From NCBI GenBank assembly GCA_044507695.1, contig JBIQJD010000007.1, forward strand, positions 161,333-225,332: a DNA stretch of 64,000 bases. The letters run 5' to 3'. This DNA is from JBIQJD01 sp044507695 (GTDB lineage: Bacteria; Bacteroidota; Ignavibacteria; Ignavibacteriales; Ignavibacteriaceae). The notes beneath the pieces were generated by a model. It was not told the origin of the DNA, did not search any database, and worked only from the letters and a program-made list of their open reading frames with translations. Shown here one piece after another: positions 46,090 through 55,157 of this stretch. Every line of letters begins with the position of its first letter. Position 1 is the stretch's first letter. A program made the position numbers and the translations under genes.

Positions 46090-47091
46090 ATGAATGACAA
46101 AAAAAATATTGTTGTAACCGGCGGTGCGGGATTTCTCGGTTCCCACGTGGTTAAAAATCTTCTTGATAATAATTATAAAGTTGTTGTGCTTGATGATTTT
46201 TCAAACGGCAAAATGGCGCACCTTGATACGGTTAAGGAAAATGAAAATTTAACAATAATATTTGGTGATATTGCCATTAAAGAAGATGTTAAGAAAGCTC
46301 TCAGCGGTGCCGATGCTGTAATTCATCTTGCTGTTCTGGATTTGCGCCAATCATTAAAAGATCCGCACAGAGTTAATGAAGTAATCGTTAACGGAACACT
46401 TCATCTGCTCGATACAGCACTTGAAAATAATATTGAACTTTTTCTCAACTGCTCTTCATCAGAAGCATACGGCACAGCCGATTATGTGCCGATGGATGAA
46501 AGACATCCGCTTAGACCGGAAACTCCTTACGCGGCAGCAAAGGTAGCACAGGATATGTATGTTCACAGTTACGGCAGATCATTTGGATTAACATGGAGTA
46601 CAATACGCCCGTTTAATATGTACGGCCCAAATTCTCACTGGCAGGGTTTCCGCGGTGAACTGATTCCAAAAATGATTGTACGTGCAATGAACAAAAAGCC
46701 GCTTGTAATTTTTGGTGAAGGAGACCAGACACGGGATTTTATTTACGTTGAAGATGCTGCAAAAGCTGTTCTTAAAGTTCTGGAAAATGAAGAATGCAGA
46801 TTTAACACAATCAATTTCAGTTCAGGAAGAGAAACTCAGATTAAAAGAATTGCAGAATTAATTTGTGAGAATTTTAATCTTGATAAAAATGAATTTATAG
46901 AAAAACAGCCGCCCCGCCCGGGTGATGTAAAAAGGCATCTCGGTGATAACACAAAATTCAAAACACTGCTCGGCTTTGAACCGCAGGTAAAAATAGAAGA
47001 AGGCATTAAGCGCACTATTGATTGGTTCAAATCGCTGCCGTATTCACCTGAAGAGCTTTTAAACCAGGAAGTTGTTAGAAATTGGGAATAG
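46090..47091 (+). CDS. NAD-dependent epimerase/dehydratase (SDR)
   Basis: I start at ATG 46090 (333 residues) because GGAG lies five bases upstream; an ATG at 46072 overlaps the BY-kinase gene. 'GGAGFLGSHVVKNLL', 'FLNCSSSEAYG', 'TPYAAAKVAQD' with Tyr and Lys, and 'RPFNMYGP' mark an extended SDR. Length and motifs fit UDP-glucose 4-epimerase or dTDP-glucose 4,6-dehydratase-like enzymes. The substrate is not decidable. Confidence 0.9.
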   Translation: MNDKKNIVVTGGAGFLGSHVVKNLLDNNYKVVVLDDFSNGKMAHLDTVKENENLTIIFGDIAIKEDVKKALSGADAVIHLAVLDLRQSLKDPHRVNEVIVNGTLHLLDTALENNIELFLNCSSSEAYGTADYVPMDERHPLRPETPYAAAKVAQDMYVHSYGRSFGLTWSTIRPFNMYGPNSHWQGFRGELIPKMIVRAMNKKPLVIFGEGDQTRDFIYVEDAAKAVLKVLENEECRFNTINFSSGRETQIKRIAELICENFNLDKNEFIEKQPPRPGDVKRHLGDNTKFKTLLGFEPQVKIEEGIKRTIDWFKSLPYSPEELLNQEVVRNWE

Positions 47092-48011
47092 ATAATTTTC
47101 TTACCGGAAAAACTTTTTTAATAACCGGTGCTACAGGAAGACTTGGAGTTGATCTTTCTTTAAGATTAGAAGAATTAGGCGCATCAATTATTCCGCTTGT
47201 TACACCCGGTTATTTTGAAAAACCGCACAGAGTTGATTGGAAGGCAAAGACTTTTCCAATTATTTATGAAGATGCAGATTTCAAAAGTATGAAGCCGGAT
47301 TTTGTTATAAATCTGCACTGGCGTGTTCAGCGGAACCTAAACTTTGCTGAACAGATTCTCTTTGAAACCGATTATAATATTTACCGTCTGCGTCATCTGT
47401 GGGATTTATTAAAAAATAATCCACCCAAAAGTTTTGTAAATGTTTCTTCAATAAAAATTTATGGAGAAGAAAACACAGGGTTTATCTCCGCTGATGATGA
47501 TCCCAAACCGGATACACCTTACGGTATTGTGAAATTAGCGGCTGAAAATTTCTTCTCAACATATTTTAAATCATTCTTTCCTGTTACTCATTTAAGATTA
47601 AGCTCCGTTGCTTCTGAAGGTGAGCATCCCTCTCAGTTAATGAGCAATTTATATGAGAGTGCTTTTAACGGTAAGAAGATAAAAATTAATAAAAGCAGCA
47701 CAACTCATCTTCTGTACATTGATGAAGCTGTTGATTTGATTATAAGCGCGGCACTGTTGAAAAGTACAGTTAAACTTGTAATAGCAGAAGACGGGCATCT
47801 TAATGAAGAGCTTGCTCAGATGTTTGAAAAAGTCTCATCCAAAAAACTTAATGCGGAATATATAAATAACATTGCAGTTAATGATGACAGGATCTTTATT
47901 TCAGATAAAGATAAACTTGCAAGAAGCTGGGTGAGGGAATATCACATTGAAGCAATTATGAAAAAAATTATTGCTGTGAACAATAAACACAGATCATTGA
48001 TTTATGATTAA
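47082..48011 (+). CDS. NAD-dependent sugar epimerase/reductase (SDR)
   Basis: A 309-residue extended SDR with 'LITGATGRLGVDLSLRL', 'FVNVSSIKIYGE' and 'TPYGIVKLAAEN' (Tyr-x3-Lys). The start is TTG at 47082, overlapping the end of the previous gene by 10 bp; 'AGGAAG' upstream is a weak ribosome site. The pattern is of NAD-dependent epimerase/reductases such as RmlD/WbpM-type relatives, but no close match is claimed. Confidence 0.82.
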   Translation: MGIDNFLTGKTFLITGATGRLGVDLSLRLEELGASIIPLVTPGYFEKPHRVDWKAKTFPIIYEDADFKSMKPDFVINLHWRVQRNLNFAEQILFETDYNIYRLRHLWDLLKNNPPKSFVNVSSIKIYGEENTGFISADDDPKPDTPYGIVKLAAENFFSTYFKSFFPVTHLRLSSVASEGEHPSQLMSNLYESAFNGKKIKINKSSTTHLLYIDEAVDLIISAALLKSTVKLVIAEDGHLNEELAQMFEKVSSKKLNAEYINNIAVNDDRIFISDKDKLARSWVREYHIEAIMKKIIAVNNKHRSLIYD

Positions 48012-48975
48012 AGATAAATTTGCAATTACCGGTATTGGCGGCAGTACTGCTCAAAAACATTTAAGAGCTATTAAAGAAAATAATGGTGAACTTGCCGCAG
48101 CGCTGGATCCTCATGATTCAGTAAGTATACTTGATTCATATTTTCCCGAAGCAGCTTTCTTTACCGAGTTTGAAAGATTTGACAGGCATCTTGAAAAAAT
48201 CCGCAGAGGAAATTCAGATGATTGGGTTAAATATTTAAGCATCTGCTCGCCTACACATTTACATGATGCACATGCAAGGCTTGCATTAAGACTCGGCATG
48301 AATGCAATCTGCGAACAGCCGCTTTCACTCAATCCATGGAATCTGGATGCTATTCAGGAAATTGAAGCTGAGAATGCAGGCAGAGTTTACTTAACACTTC
48401 TATTCAGGTGCAGCCCTGTAATAAAACAATTAAAACATTTACTTGATAACAGCAGGAACGGAAGGAAATTCCGTGTATCACTTACAAGCATTTTGCCTGC
48501 AGGAGTTTGGTACAAATATTCCTGGAAGGGAATGAAAGAAAAATCAGGCGGCATAGCTACGGAATTAGGCATAAATTATTTTGATGTTCTAATCTGGTTA
48601 TTTGGTGAAGTTGAATCATCTTTTGTGCATTATGCTGATGATTACCGTGCAGGCGGCTTTCTTGAATTGAAAAGTGCAGAAGTTGGCTGGTACTTCTCAA
48701 TTGATAAAAATGATCTGCCGGAAAATAAACCAGAATTTCATTCATTTAATATTGATGGTGAAGAAGTTCTCTTTAATACTGATAGAAATTTCCTTTACAA
48801 AAATGTTTATCAGGAAATTCTTGCCGGCAGAGGATTTGGGATTGATGATGCACGGGCTTCTATTAAGCTTGTTAATCAAATCAGAAATTCGGAATTTTCG
48901 GCAGTAACAGAAACAGCCCATCCGGCAATAAAAAAACTGCTGAATATTGAGGAATACAGTAATGAACTTCTTTAA
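48004..48975 (+). CDS. WbpB/WlbA-like UDP-sugar 3-dehydrogenase
   Basis: A 323-residue Gfo/Idh/MocA oxidoreductase. The N-terminus 'FAITGIGGSTAQKHLRAIKE' and 'LSICSPTHLHDAHARLALRLGMNAICEQPLSL' match WlbA/WbpB, which oxidise UDP-GlcNAc-uronic acid at C3 using NAD (here 'EQP' replaces the more common EKP). The next gene is a WbpD-like acetyltransferase, and the DegT gene fits WbpE, giving the three-enzyme 2,3-diacetamido-uronic acid route. The UDP-GlcNAc 6-dehydrogenase (WbpA) is not in the window. Confidence 0.85.
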   Translation: MIKDKFAITGIGGSTAQKHLRAIKENNGELAAALDPHDSVSILDSYFPEAAFFTEFERFDRHLEKIRRGNSDDWVKYLSICSPTHLHDAHARLALRLGMNAICEQPLSLNPWNLDAIQEIEAENAGRVYLTLLFRCSPVIKQLKHLLDNSRNGRKFRVSLTSILPAGVWYKYSWKGMKEKSGGIATELGINYFDVLIWLFGEVESSFVHYADDYRAGGFLELKSAEVGWYFSIDKNDLPENKPEFHSFNIDGEEVLFNTDRNFLYKNVYQEILAGRGFGIDDARASIKLVNQIRNSEFSAVTETAHPAIKKLLNIEEYSNELL

Positions 48976-49540
48976 ACATGAATCCGCTTATGTTGATGAA
49001 CCTTCTGAAATTGGAGAGGGAACTAAAATCTGGCATTTCTGCCATGTTCAAAAAGGAGCTAAAATTGGAAAACATTGTGTGCTTGGGCAGAATGTTAACG
49101 TTGGCAATAATGTTACAATCGGCAATTACTGTAAGATTCAAAACAACGTTTCAATTTATGAAGGTGTTACATTGGAGGATTATGTTTTTTGTGGACCTTC
49201 AATGGTGTTTACTAATATTCTCGATCCGAAATGTAAATATCCCCAGGTTGGAAGCAGTTTTTATATTAAAACATTAGTAAAAGAAGGTGCATCAATCGGA
49301 GCAAATGCAACAATTGTCTGCGGCAATACAATAGGCAGACATGCCTTGATTGGTGCAGGAACTGTTGTAACAAAAGATGTTCCTGATTATGCACTGGTTA
49401 TTGGCAACCCGGGTAAAATTGTTGGATGGGTTAGTGAAGCCGGACAAAGACTTCATTTCGATCATGATGGAATTGCATTCTGCCAGAAATCAAAAAAGAA
49501 ATATAAAATCGAAAACAATGTTGTTTCTGAGATAGGGTAA
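48962..49540 (+). CDS. WbpD/WlbB-like N-acetyltransferase
   Basis: I start at ATG 48962 (192 residues) because GAGGA lies upstream; a GTG-class start at 48947 would add five. A hexapeptide beta-helix: 'GEGTKIWHFCHVQKGAKIGKHCVLGQNVNVG', 'CGPSMVFTNILDPK' and 'GASIGANATIVCGNTIGRHALIGAGTVVTKDVPDYALVIGNPGKI'. WbpD/WlbB acetylate the 3-amino group of UDP-GlcNAc(3NH2)A. It overlaps the end of the WbpB-like gene, so the two are coupled. Confidence 0.9.
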   Translation: MNFFKHESAYVDEPSEIGEGTKIWHFCHVQKGAKIGKHCVLGQNVNVGNNVTIGNYCKIQNNVSIYEGVTLEDYVFCGPSMVFTNILDPKCKYPQVGSSFYIKTLVKEGASIGANATIVCGNTIGRHALIGAGTVVTKDVPDYALVIGNPGKIVGWVSEAGQRLHFDHDGIAFCQKSKKKYKIENNVVSEIG

Positions 49541-49598
49541 AATTTATTCCGATAAATCACCAATTCTAAAAAAATCCCGGCACACAGATGACACCGAT

Positions 49599-50006
49599 AA
49601 AACAGATAATCGCAGATTAATCATCTGCGTGGATCTGCACGAACTGCGTTATCAGCGTGCTAATCCCTGTTCGCTAAAACAGATAATCGCAGATTAATTA
49701 TCTGCGTGGATCTGCACGATCTGCGTTATCAGCGTACTAATTCCTGTTCGCTAAAACAGATAATCGCAGATTAATTATCTGCGTGGATCTGCACGATNNN
49801 NNNNNNNNNNNNNNNNNNNNNNNNNNNNNNNNNNNNNNNNNNNNNNNNNNNNNNNNNNNNNNNNNNNNNNNNNNNNNNNNNNNNNNNNNNNNNNNNNCTG
49901 CGTTATCAGCGTGCTAATTCCTGTTCGCTAAAACAGATAATTGCAGATTAATTATCTGCGTGGCTCTGCACGAACTGTGTTATCAGCGTGCTAATTCCTG
50001 TTCGCT
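49599..50006. repeat. 77-bp tandem repeat array interrupted by gap
   Basis: Units start AAAACAGATAATCGCAG and end TTCGCT at 49599, 49676, 49753 and 49930, each 77 bp long, with about 90-95% identity by eye. Each unit contains the inverted repeat GCAGAT-TAATT-ATCTGC, so single-stranded copies could form hairpins. Copy three stops at its 45th base at the gap, and sequence resumes at its 46th base (32 bases), so the gap hides a whole number of units. No spacers, so this is not a CRISPR array. Confidence 0.9.
49798..49897. other. 100-N assembly gap
   Basis: A run of exactly 100 N, the usual placeholder for unknown distance. It lies inside the repeat array, which probably stopped the assembly. 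The true length is unknown. Confidence 0.95.
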
Positions 50007-50062
50007 AAAACAAAATAACTTCTTCTAAAAAATTCTGAAATTTATTCAATAAAAATTTATTA

Positions 50063-51559
50063 ATGCTAAAACTTTTTGGTAAAAATGCTGTAGTATATTC
50101 AATCGGCACGGTTGCATTGCGTGCATCCGCATTTCTTCTTATACCGATTTACACAAACTTTCTTTCACTTGAAGAATACGGATTGCTTGCAACATTGCTG
50201 CTTACAATTCACTTCATGATTACCCTGGTTGATCTTGGTGTGCGCAGTGGATTGATGCGTTTTGTTTCTGAATATAAAACAGGGAACAAATTAAAATATT
50301 TAATCGGAAGTCTTGTTGTAATTAATTTAACAAGCGGAATTTTTGTTACTGCAGTTTCATTCTTCTTTTTGAAACCTTTATTTGTAAGCGTTCTTCATAC
50401 AGAAGATGTAACAGGATATCTTATCTTTACATGCATAGCAGCAGTTGTACAGTCTGTTTCATTAAATGTTACATCATATTATCGCGCAATGAACCAGGGC
50501 AGAAAGTTCATGATACGGAATCTTACAGTTGCGGCAATTCTTATATTAGCCAATCTTGTTCTCTTCATAATTTTTGATGCAGGAATTTACGGCGCACTGC
50601 TTGCGTATATCATCAGCTACGGCATTGTTGGTTTGATAGTAGCAGTAAGTGTATTTGCCAAAACCGGTTTTGGAATTTCTCTTCCTGTTCTTTCCAGAAT
50701 GTTCAGGTACTGTGCACCGCTTGTTTTTGCTACAGGTGGATTTTCTGTAATGGAAACTACCGCTGCATACTTCCTCAGTTATTTTACAAGTCTTGAACAG
50801 GTTGGAATTTATAACCTTGGCTACAGACTTGCACAAATCGGCTCGATGGTAATTGTACTACCGTTTCAGCTTGCGTATGAGCCATTCTTGTTTGCAAATC
50901 TTGATAAGCCCAACATAAAAGAAATTGTAAGCAAGTTAACCACATACATGTTTCTTGCCTTTACAATTGTAGCAGTCAGTATCTCGTTTGTTTTCAGGGA
51001 TTTGATCTTACTTATTTCTCCGCCGGAATATTTTCCCGCATACTATATAATTTTTCTTTTAATGCCTGGTATGGCTTTCAGCGGATTGTTCTATGTGGCG
51101 CAGTCATTAATTCATGTTAAAGGAAAAACTCACATTACCGGATTTGCTGTTGCACTATTCAGTATTTCAAGTGTGGTTATGAACTATTTTCTTATTCAGA
51201 TTTGGGGAATGGCAGGGCTTCTGCTTGTTTATAATCTCGTCTGGATTTCAATGGCATTAGTGTTAATGAAATTGGGATTAAAACAATTTCCCGTTGCACT
51301 TGAAAAGAAACGCCTTTCAGTAATTGCTTTTACATTCGTACTGTTCCTTTCATTAATCTACATGCTGCATGATTCTTCATCATATCTTTTTTATTCAATA
51401 ATTCCACTGCTGTTTTTGATTACAATTTATTCTTATTACAATGGTGGATTTTTTGATTCAAGAGAGAAGTTCATCATTAAAGATTTACTGAATAAAATCA
51501 TCTCGCGTTTTCACCTGCTGAGGAGCAGCACTAATTTAAATTCACAGCAGAACACATAA
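50063..51559 (+). CDS. Wzx-type oligosaccharide flippase
   Basis: A 498-residue polytopic membrane protein with about 14 hydrophobic segments. 'SIGTVALRASAFLLIPIYTNFLSLEEYGLLATL' at the start is typical of the PST/MATE-like polysaccharide transporter family. It moves lipid-linked repeat units across the inner membrane before polymerisation. It begins directly after the repeat array and is 13 bp ahead of the polymerase/ligase gene. Confidence 0.9.
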   Translation: MLKLFGKNAVVYSIGTVALRASAFLLIPIYTNFLSLEEYGLLATLLLTIHFMITLVDLGVRSGLMRFVSEYKTGNKLKYLIGSLVVINLTSGIFVTAVSFFFLKPLFVSVLHTEDVTGYLIFTCIAAVVQSVSLNVTSYYRAMNQGRKFMIRNLTVAAILILANLVLFIIFDAGIYGALLAYIISYGIVGLIVAVSVFAKTGFGISLPVLSRMFRYCAPLVFATGGFSVMETTAAYFLSYFTSLEQVGIYNLGYRLAQIGSMVIVLPFQLAYEPFLFANLDKPNIKEIVSKLTTYMFLAFTIVAVSISFVFRDLILLISPPEYFPAYYIIFLLMPGMAFSGLFYVAQSLIHVKGKTHITGFAVALFSISSVVMNYFLIQIWGMAGLLLVYNLVWISMALVLMKLGLKQFPVALEKKRLSVIAFTFVLFLSLIYMLHDSSSYLFYSIIPLLFLITIYSYYNGGFFDSREKFIIKDLLNKIISRFHLLRSSTNLNSQQNT

Positions 51560-51572
51560 TTAAAAAATTATT

Positions 51573-52922
51573 ATGAGCGATCTTTACTTATTACTCGGCG
51601 CGGTTATTGGCATAGCTTCAATTGCGGCGCTGCTTGTTATATCATACTTAAAATTTGAATGGGCAATATTCATTGTTGCATTTTCTTCATGGATGCCTTA
51701 CATCTTCTATGAAAACTCAATCGAAAGCATTATTGAGGAACAGGTTGGAATCGGTTCCTATCTCAGAATTATTACTGTTGTAGCAATGGGTGTGGTAGGA
51801 TTGATCAAGTTTATAAAATACTTTCCAAGGCATAAAGGAAGAGTTCCGCTCCATTTTAGTTTACTTGGAATATTTTTGATAATTGCATCAGTATCAATTA
51901 TATATTCAATTGATCAGCAGATAACAATGATACGCGCGGCAACATTCATTGCATTTTTTGCTTTTCTGCTTGGCTTGTACGCCTGGCTTAAGGAAGAAGA
52001 ACAGTTTTACAGAGCAATAAATTCTCTTTACTATGTTATTCTTGCATTCATTGTACTTAGCTTAATCGGATTAGCAGTTATGCCGGAACGTGTATGGTGG
52101 TGGAATATTTCAAACAGGCTAATCGGGATTTGGGGACATCCTAATACAAACGGAATTTTCTGCCTTACTGCTTACCCGGTTCTGCTTTGGAAATTCAATC
52201 ACACAAACAGGTATGGAAAAATATTAATCGTTTTTCTTTTCATCATTGTTTTGCTTATGCACATTATGACCGGCTCGCGCACATCATTATTTGCTTCACT
52301 TGTTGGAATATGCGCATGGTTTATTGCCCAGAAACAAGGAGTGAAAATTGTATTAAGTGTTTTAACAATCAGTCTTTTTGCTTTTATACTTATTCAGATC
52401 AACCCGGAAAGTTTTGAAAGAGAAAAATCAAAAGAAATTACAGATGTAACCGGACGTGATAAATTCTGGGACTCCGCTGAAATTCTTATCACTGAAAAAC
52501 CTCTTACCGGCTACGGCTATGCAGTTGAAGGAAAAGTTTTTTCCGATCCAAGATTTTATGTTCCGGGTTATGCTCTCTGGTCAGGCAGCAACCGAACTTC
52601 AATTCACAACGGTTATTTATCAATTGCATTGGGAGTTGGAATTATCGGTATTCTAATATGGATAGTTCTTTTACTCCTTCCGTTCATCCGCGGATTATCA
52701 ACAAGTGTTTCTTACTACAAAGCATTTGCATATTCAATAATGGCAATGATGCTTCTTGAAAATTTTGCAGAATCGGCTCTTGATTCGGCAAACTCAATAG
52801 GAGCAATATTTTTTTGGGTAGGGTGGATTGTCATTGGAAGAATTTATGAAATTGAAAAACTGGAAGCTTATGAAGAAACCGATGAAATTGAAGAAGATAT
52901 TGAAAGCAGTTATGCTGCATGA
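51573..52922 (+). CDS. O-antigen polymerase/ligase-like protein
   Basis: A 449-residue membrane protein with about ten hydrophobic helices. 'MTGSRTSLFASLVGICAWF' near 230-248 and 'SIHNGYLSIALGVGIIGI' near 343-360 around a long periplasmic loop fit the Wzy_C/WaaL superfamily. It either polymerises repeat units (Wzy) or attaches them to a carrier (WaaL); sequence does not decide. Its stop overlaps the next start by 4 bp. Confidence 0.85.
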   Translation: MSDLYLLLGAVIGIASIAALLVISYLKFEWAIFIVAFSSWMPYIFYENSIESIIEEQVGIGSYLRIITVVAMGVVGLIKFIKYFPRHKGRVPLHFSLLGIFLIIASVSIIYSIDQQITMIRAATFIAFFAFLLGLYAWLKEEEQFYRAINSLYYVILAFIVLSLIGLAVMPERVWWWNISNRLIGIWGHPNTNGIFCLTAYPVLLWKFNHTNRYGKILIVFLFIIVLLMHIMTGSRTSLFASLVGICAWFIAQKQGVKIVLSVLTISLFAFILIQINPESFEREKSKEITDVTGRDKFWDSAEILITEKPLTGYGYAVEGKVFSDPRFYVPGYALWSGSNRTSIHNGYLSIALGVGIIGILIWIVLLLLPFIRGLSTSVSYYKAFAYSIMAMMLLENFAESALDSANSIGAIFFWVGWIVIGRIYEIEKLEAYEETDEIEEDIESSYAA

Positions 52923-53866
52923 TAATGGAATTAATCATTTCTGAAAATATATCACAACCAATCAATCAAATGGGACAATCAAAAAATCATCTTTCCTATG
53001 TTCTAATTACTGCTGCAAAAAACGAAGAAGATTACATTCGCGGAACAATTGAATCTGTTGCTGCACAAAACATAACTCCGGAATTATGGGTTATTGTAAG
53101 CGATGCCTCAACGGATAAAACAGATGAAATTATAAAAGAGTACGCGGCTCAATATTCTTTTATAAAATATGTAAGGGCAGCGGATCAGGCTGAAAGAAAT
53201 TTTGCTTCAAAAGCTTTTGCTATTAACATCGGCTATAAACACATACGCAATGTTGAGTATAATTTTATCGGTATTCTTGATGCAGATGTTACATTTCAGC
53301 CCGACTATATCGAAACAATCATGAAAAAGTTTGCTGAAGATCCAAAGCTTGGAATTGCCGGCGGAATATTTTATGATGTTTACAACGGCAAAAGACATAA
53401 AGTAAATCCAAGTGTTCACAGCGTGCGCGGTGCAGTGCAGTTATTCCGGAGAGAGTGTTATGAAGATGTAAACGGAATGCTTCCGCTGAGGAAAGGCGGC
53501 ATTGATACCTTTGCCGAGATATCCGCGCGCAAACACGGCTGGAAAGTAAAAACATTTTTTGATGCCGAAGTTCTGCATCACCGCTGCACCGGCACTTCAT
53601 CAATGAATCTTTTTCAGCATAAATACAGGCAGGGAATAGTTGAACATTCCCTGGGTTATCATCCTCTTTACCAGGCAGTAAAATGCTGTATAAGAATTTT
53701 TGAAAAACCGTATATCATTGGTGCGGCGCTGAGATTTGCCGGTTACTGGAATTCATACTTAAAAAAAGAAACACCAACTGTTCCGGAGGATTTTTTCAAA
53801 TTCATAAGGCATGAACAAAAACTCAGGCTCCGGAAGGTATTCTTCTTTAAAAACAAAGCTTTCTGA
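52919..53866 (+). CDS. Family 2 glycosyltransferase
   Basis: A 315-residue GT-A enzyme. 'YVLITAAKNEEDYIRGTIESVAAQNI' is the N-terminal nucleotide-sugar site, 'DAST' the next conserved block and 'GILDADVTF' contains the metal-binding DxD. A C-terminal amphipathic stretch may hold it at the membrane. Start ATG overlaps the previous stop; a second ATG six bases on is equally possible. Donor and acceptor are unknown. Confidence 0.9.
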   Translation: MIMELIISENISQPINQMGQSKNHLSYVLITAAKNEEDYIRGTIESVAAQNITPELWVIVSDASTDKTDEIIKEYAAQYSFIKYVRAADQAERNFASKAFAINIGYKHIRNVEYNFIGILDADVTFQPDYIETIMKKFAEDPKLGIAGGIFYDVYNGKRHKVNPSVHSVRGAVQLFRRECYEDVNGMLPLRKGGIDTFAEISARKHGWKVKTFFDAEVLHHRCTGTSSMNLFQHKYRQGIVEHSLGYHPLYQAVKCCIRIFEKPYIIGAALRFAGYWNSYLKKETPTVPEDFFKFIRHEQKLRLRKVFFFKNKAF

Positions 53867-53941
53867 TTTCTTATTTCTTTAGTTCAAATTTATTTAAACC
53901 GCAGCATTCTGAATTTCAAAACTTTTCCGGATAAAAAATAA

Positions 53942-55108
53942 ATGAACAAAAATATTTTAATGGTTGCATACACCAACTACTCAACAGATGCACGGGTGGT
54001 AAAGGAAGCAGAGGCTGCTGTAAGCGGCGGCTTTAATGTTGATTTTATTACACTAAGGCGTCCCGGCGATAAACCGGATGAAAATTTAAACGGTGTGAAT
54101 GTAATCCGCGTAAAGCAGTACAGGTACAGGGGCGCGGATAAGTTTAAATATATTCTTGGTTACATTGAGTTTTTCTTCCGCGTAATGTTTAAATCTTTTC
54201 CTCTTTATTTAAAAAGAAAATACGTAATTGCGCATGTTAATAATATGCCCGATTTCATGGTCTTCTCTGTAATGTTTCTGAAATTATTCGGCACAAAGGT
54301 AATTCTTGATATTCACGATCCGATGCCGAATGTTTTTCTATCAAAGATGCCGGAAAAACATAACTTCCTCCATAAACTTCTTGTACTGCAGGAAAGATTA
54401 AGCACAAAGTTTGCAGACAGGGTAATTATGGCTGTTGAAACTTTCAGGGATACACTTCTGAAAGACGGGGTTGATAATAACAAATTAACAGTTGTTGCCA
54501 ATTTTGCTGATGAAAAATTCTTTAAAGTTAATAACGGTTATGAAATTAACGGCAAGGTTAGAATGATTTATCACGGTACTATTGCTGAAAGATGGGGATT
54601 GCAAAAAATTATTCTTGCTCTCTCAAAGATTAAACAAAAAGAAAAATTTCAGTTCAGGATTATTGGTGAAGGTGATTTCAGCGATGAAATAACAAATCTT
54701 ATTAAAGAAAATAATCTTGAATCAGTTGTGTGCTTTGATAATAATTTTTATCCCTTTTCAGAAATAGGATCATACTTAAAAGATTATCATCTCGGCGTGG
54801 CATCTCTTGAACTTACTCCACATACGGATACAGCGTTATCAACAAAGATGATTGAATACATTGCAACAGGCATTCCGGTTTTAACAATTAAAAACAAAGC
54901 TGTGAGCCATTACTTTGGGCAGAGCGGCTGTTTCTTTTATGATCCCGATAATATTGATACGATAGTTGATGTATTTAACAGGCTGGCAGAAGATAGTTCC
55001 TTATTATTGAGTAAACGTAACGAAGTACTTGATCTGAGGGAAAATTTTGTCTGGCTCAATGAGAAAAAGAAATATCTGAAGCTGTTAAATGAACTTGCCG
55101 CCGAATAA
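53942..55108 (+). CDS. Family 4-like glycosyltransferase
   Basis: A 388-residue GT-B enzyme. 'MVAYTNYSTDARVVKEAEAAVSGGFNVDFI' is the usual acceptor-binding start, and 'TVVANFADEKFF', 'MIYHGTIAERWGLQKII' and 'STKMIEYIATGIPVL' contain the GT4 donor site with the conserved Glu. It probably adds one sugar of the repeat unit. It lies 75 bp after the GT2 gene. Confidence 0.9.
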   Translation: MNKNILMVAYTNYSTDARVVKEAEAAVSGGFNVDFITLRRPGDKPDENLNGVNVIRVKQYRYRGADKFKYILGYIEFFFRVMFKSFPLYLKRKYVIAHVNNMPDFMVFSVMFLKLFGTKVILDIHDPMPNVFLSKMPEKHNFLHKLLVLQERLSTKFADRVIMAVETFRDTLLKDGVDNNKLTVVANFADEKFFKVNNGYEINGKVRMIYHGTIAERWGLQKIILALSKIKQKEKFQFRIIGEGDFSDEITNLIKENNLESVVCFDNNFYPFSEIGSYLKDYHLGVASLELTPHTDTALSTKMIEYIATGIPVLTIKNKAVSHYFGQSGCFFYDPDNIDTIVDVFNRLAEDSSLLLSKRNEVLDLRENFVWLNEKKKYLKLLNELAAE

Positions 55109-55157
55109 GCTGCGGATATCCCTCTGAATAACTAACTTTCAAATAACAAAAAGCAAT

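Larger units (their letters stand above)
49541..50062. other. 522-bp gene-free region with repeats and assembly gap
   Basis: No convincing reading frame. It holds the 77-bp tandem array (49599-50006) and a 100-N scaffold gap. The short left edge (about 49570-49598) looks like a degenerate repeat. Genes on either side belong to the same polysaccharide locus. Confidence 0.9.

Noticed and set aside
49599..50006. CRISPR array
   Set aside because: The repeat units are contiguous at 77 bp with no unique spacers, and no cas genes are seen.
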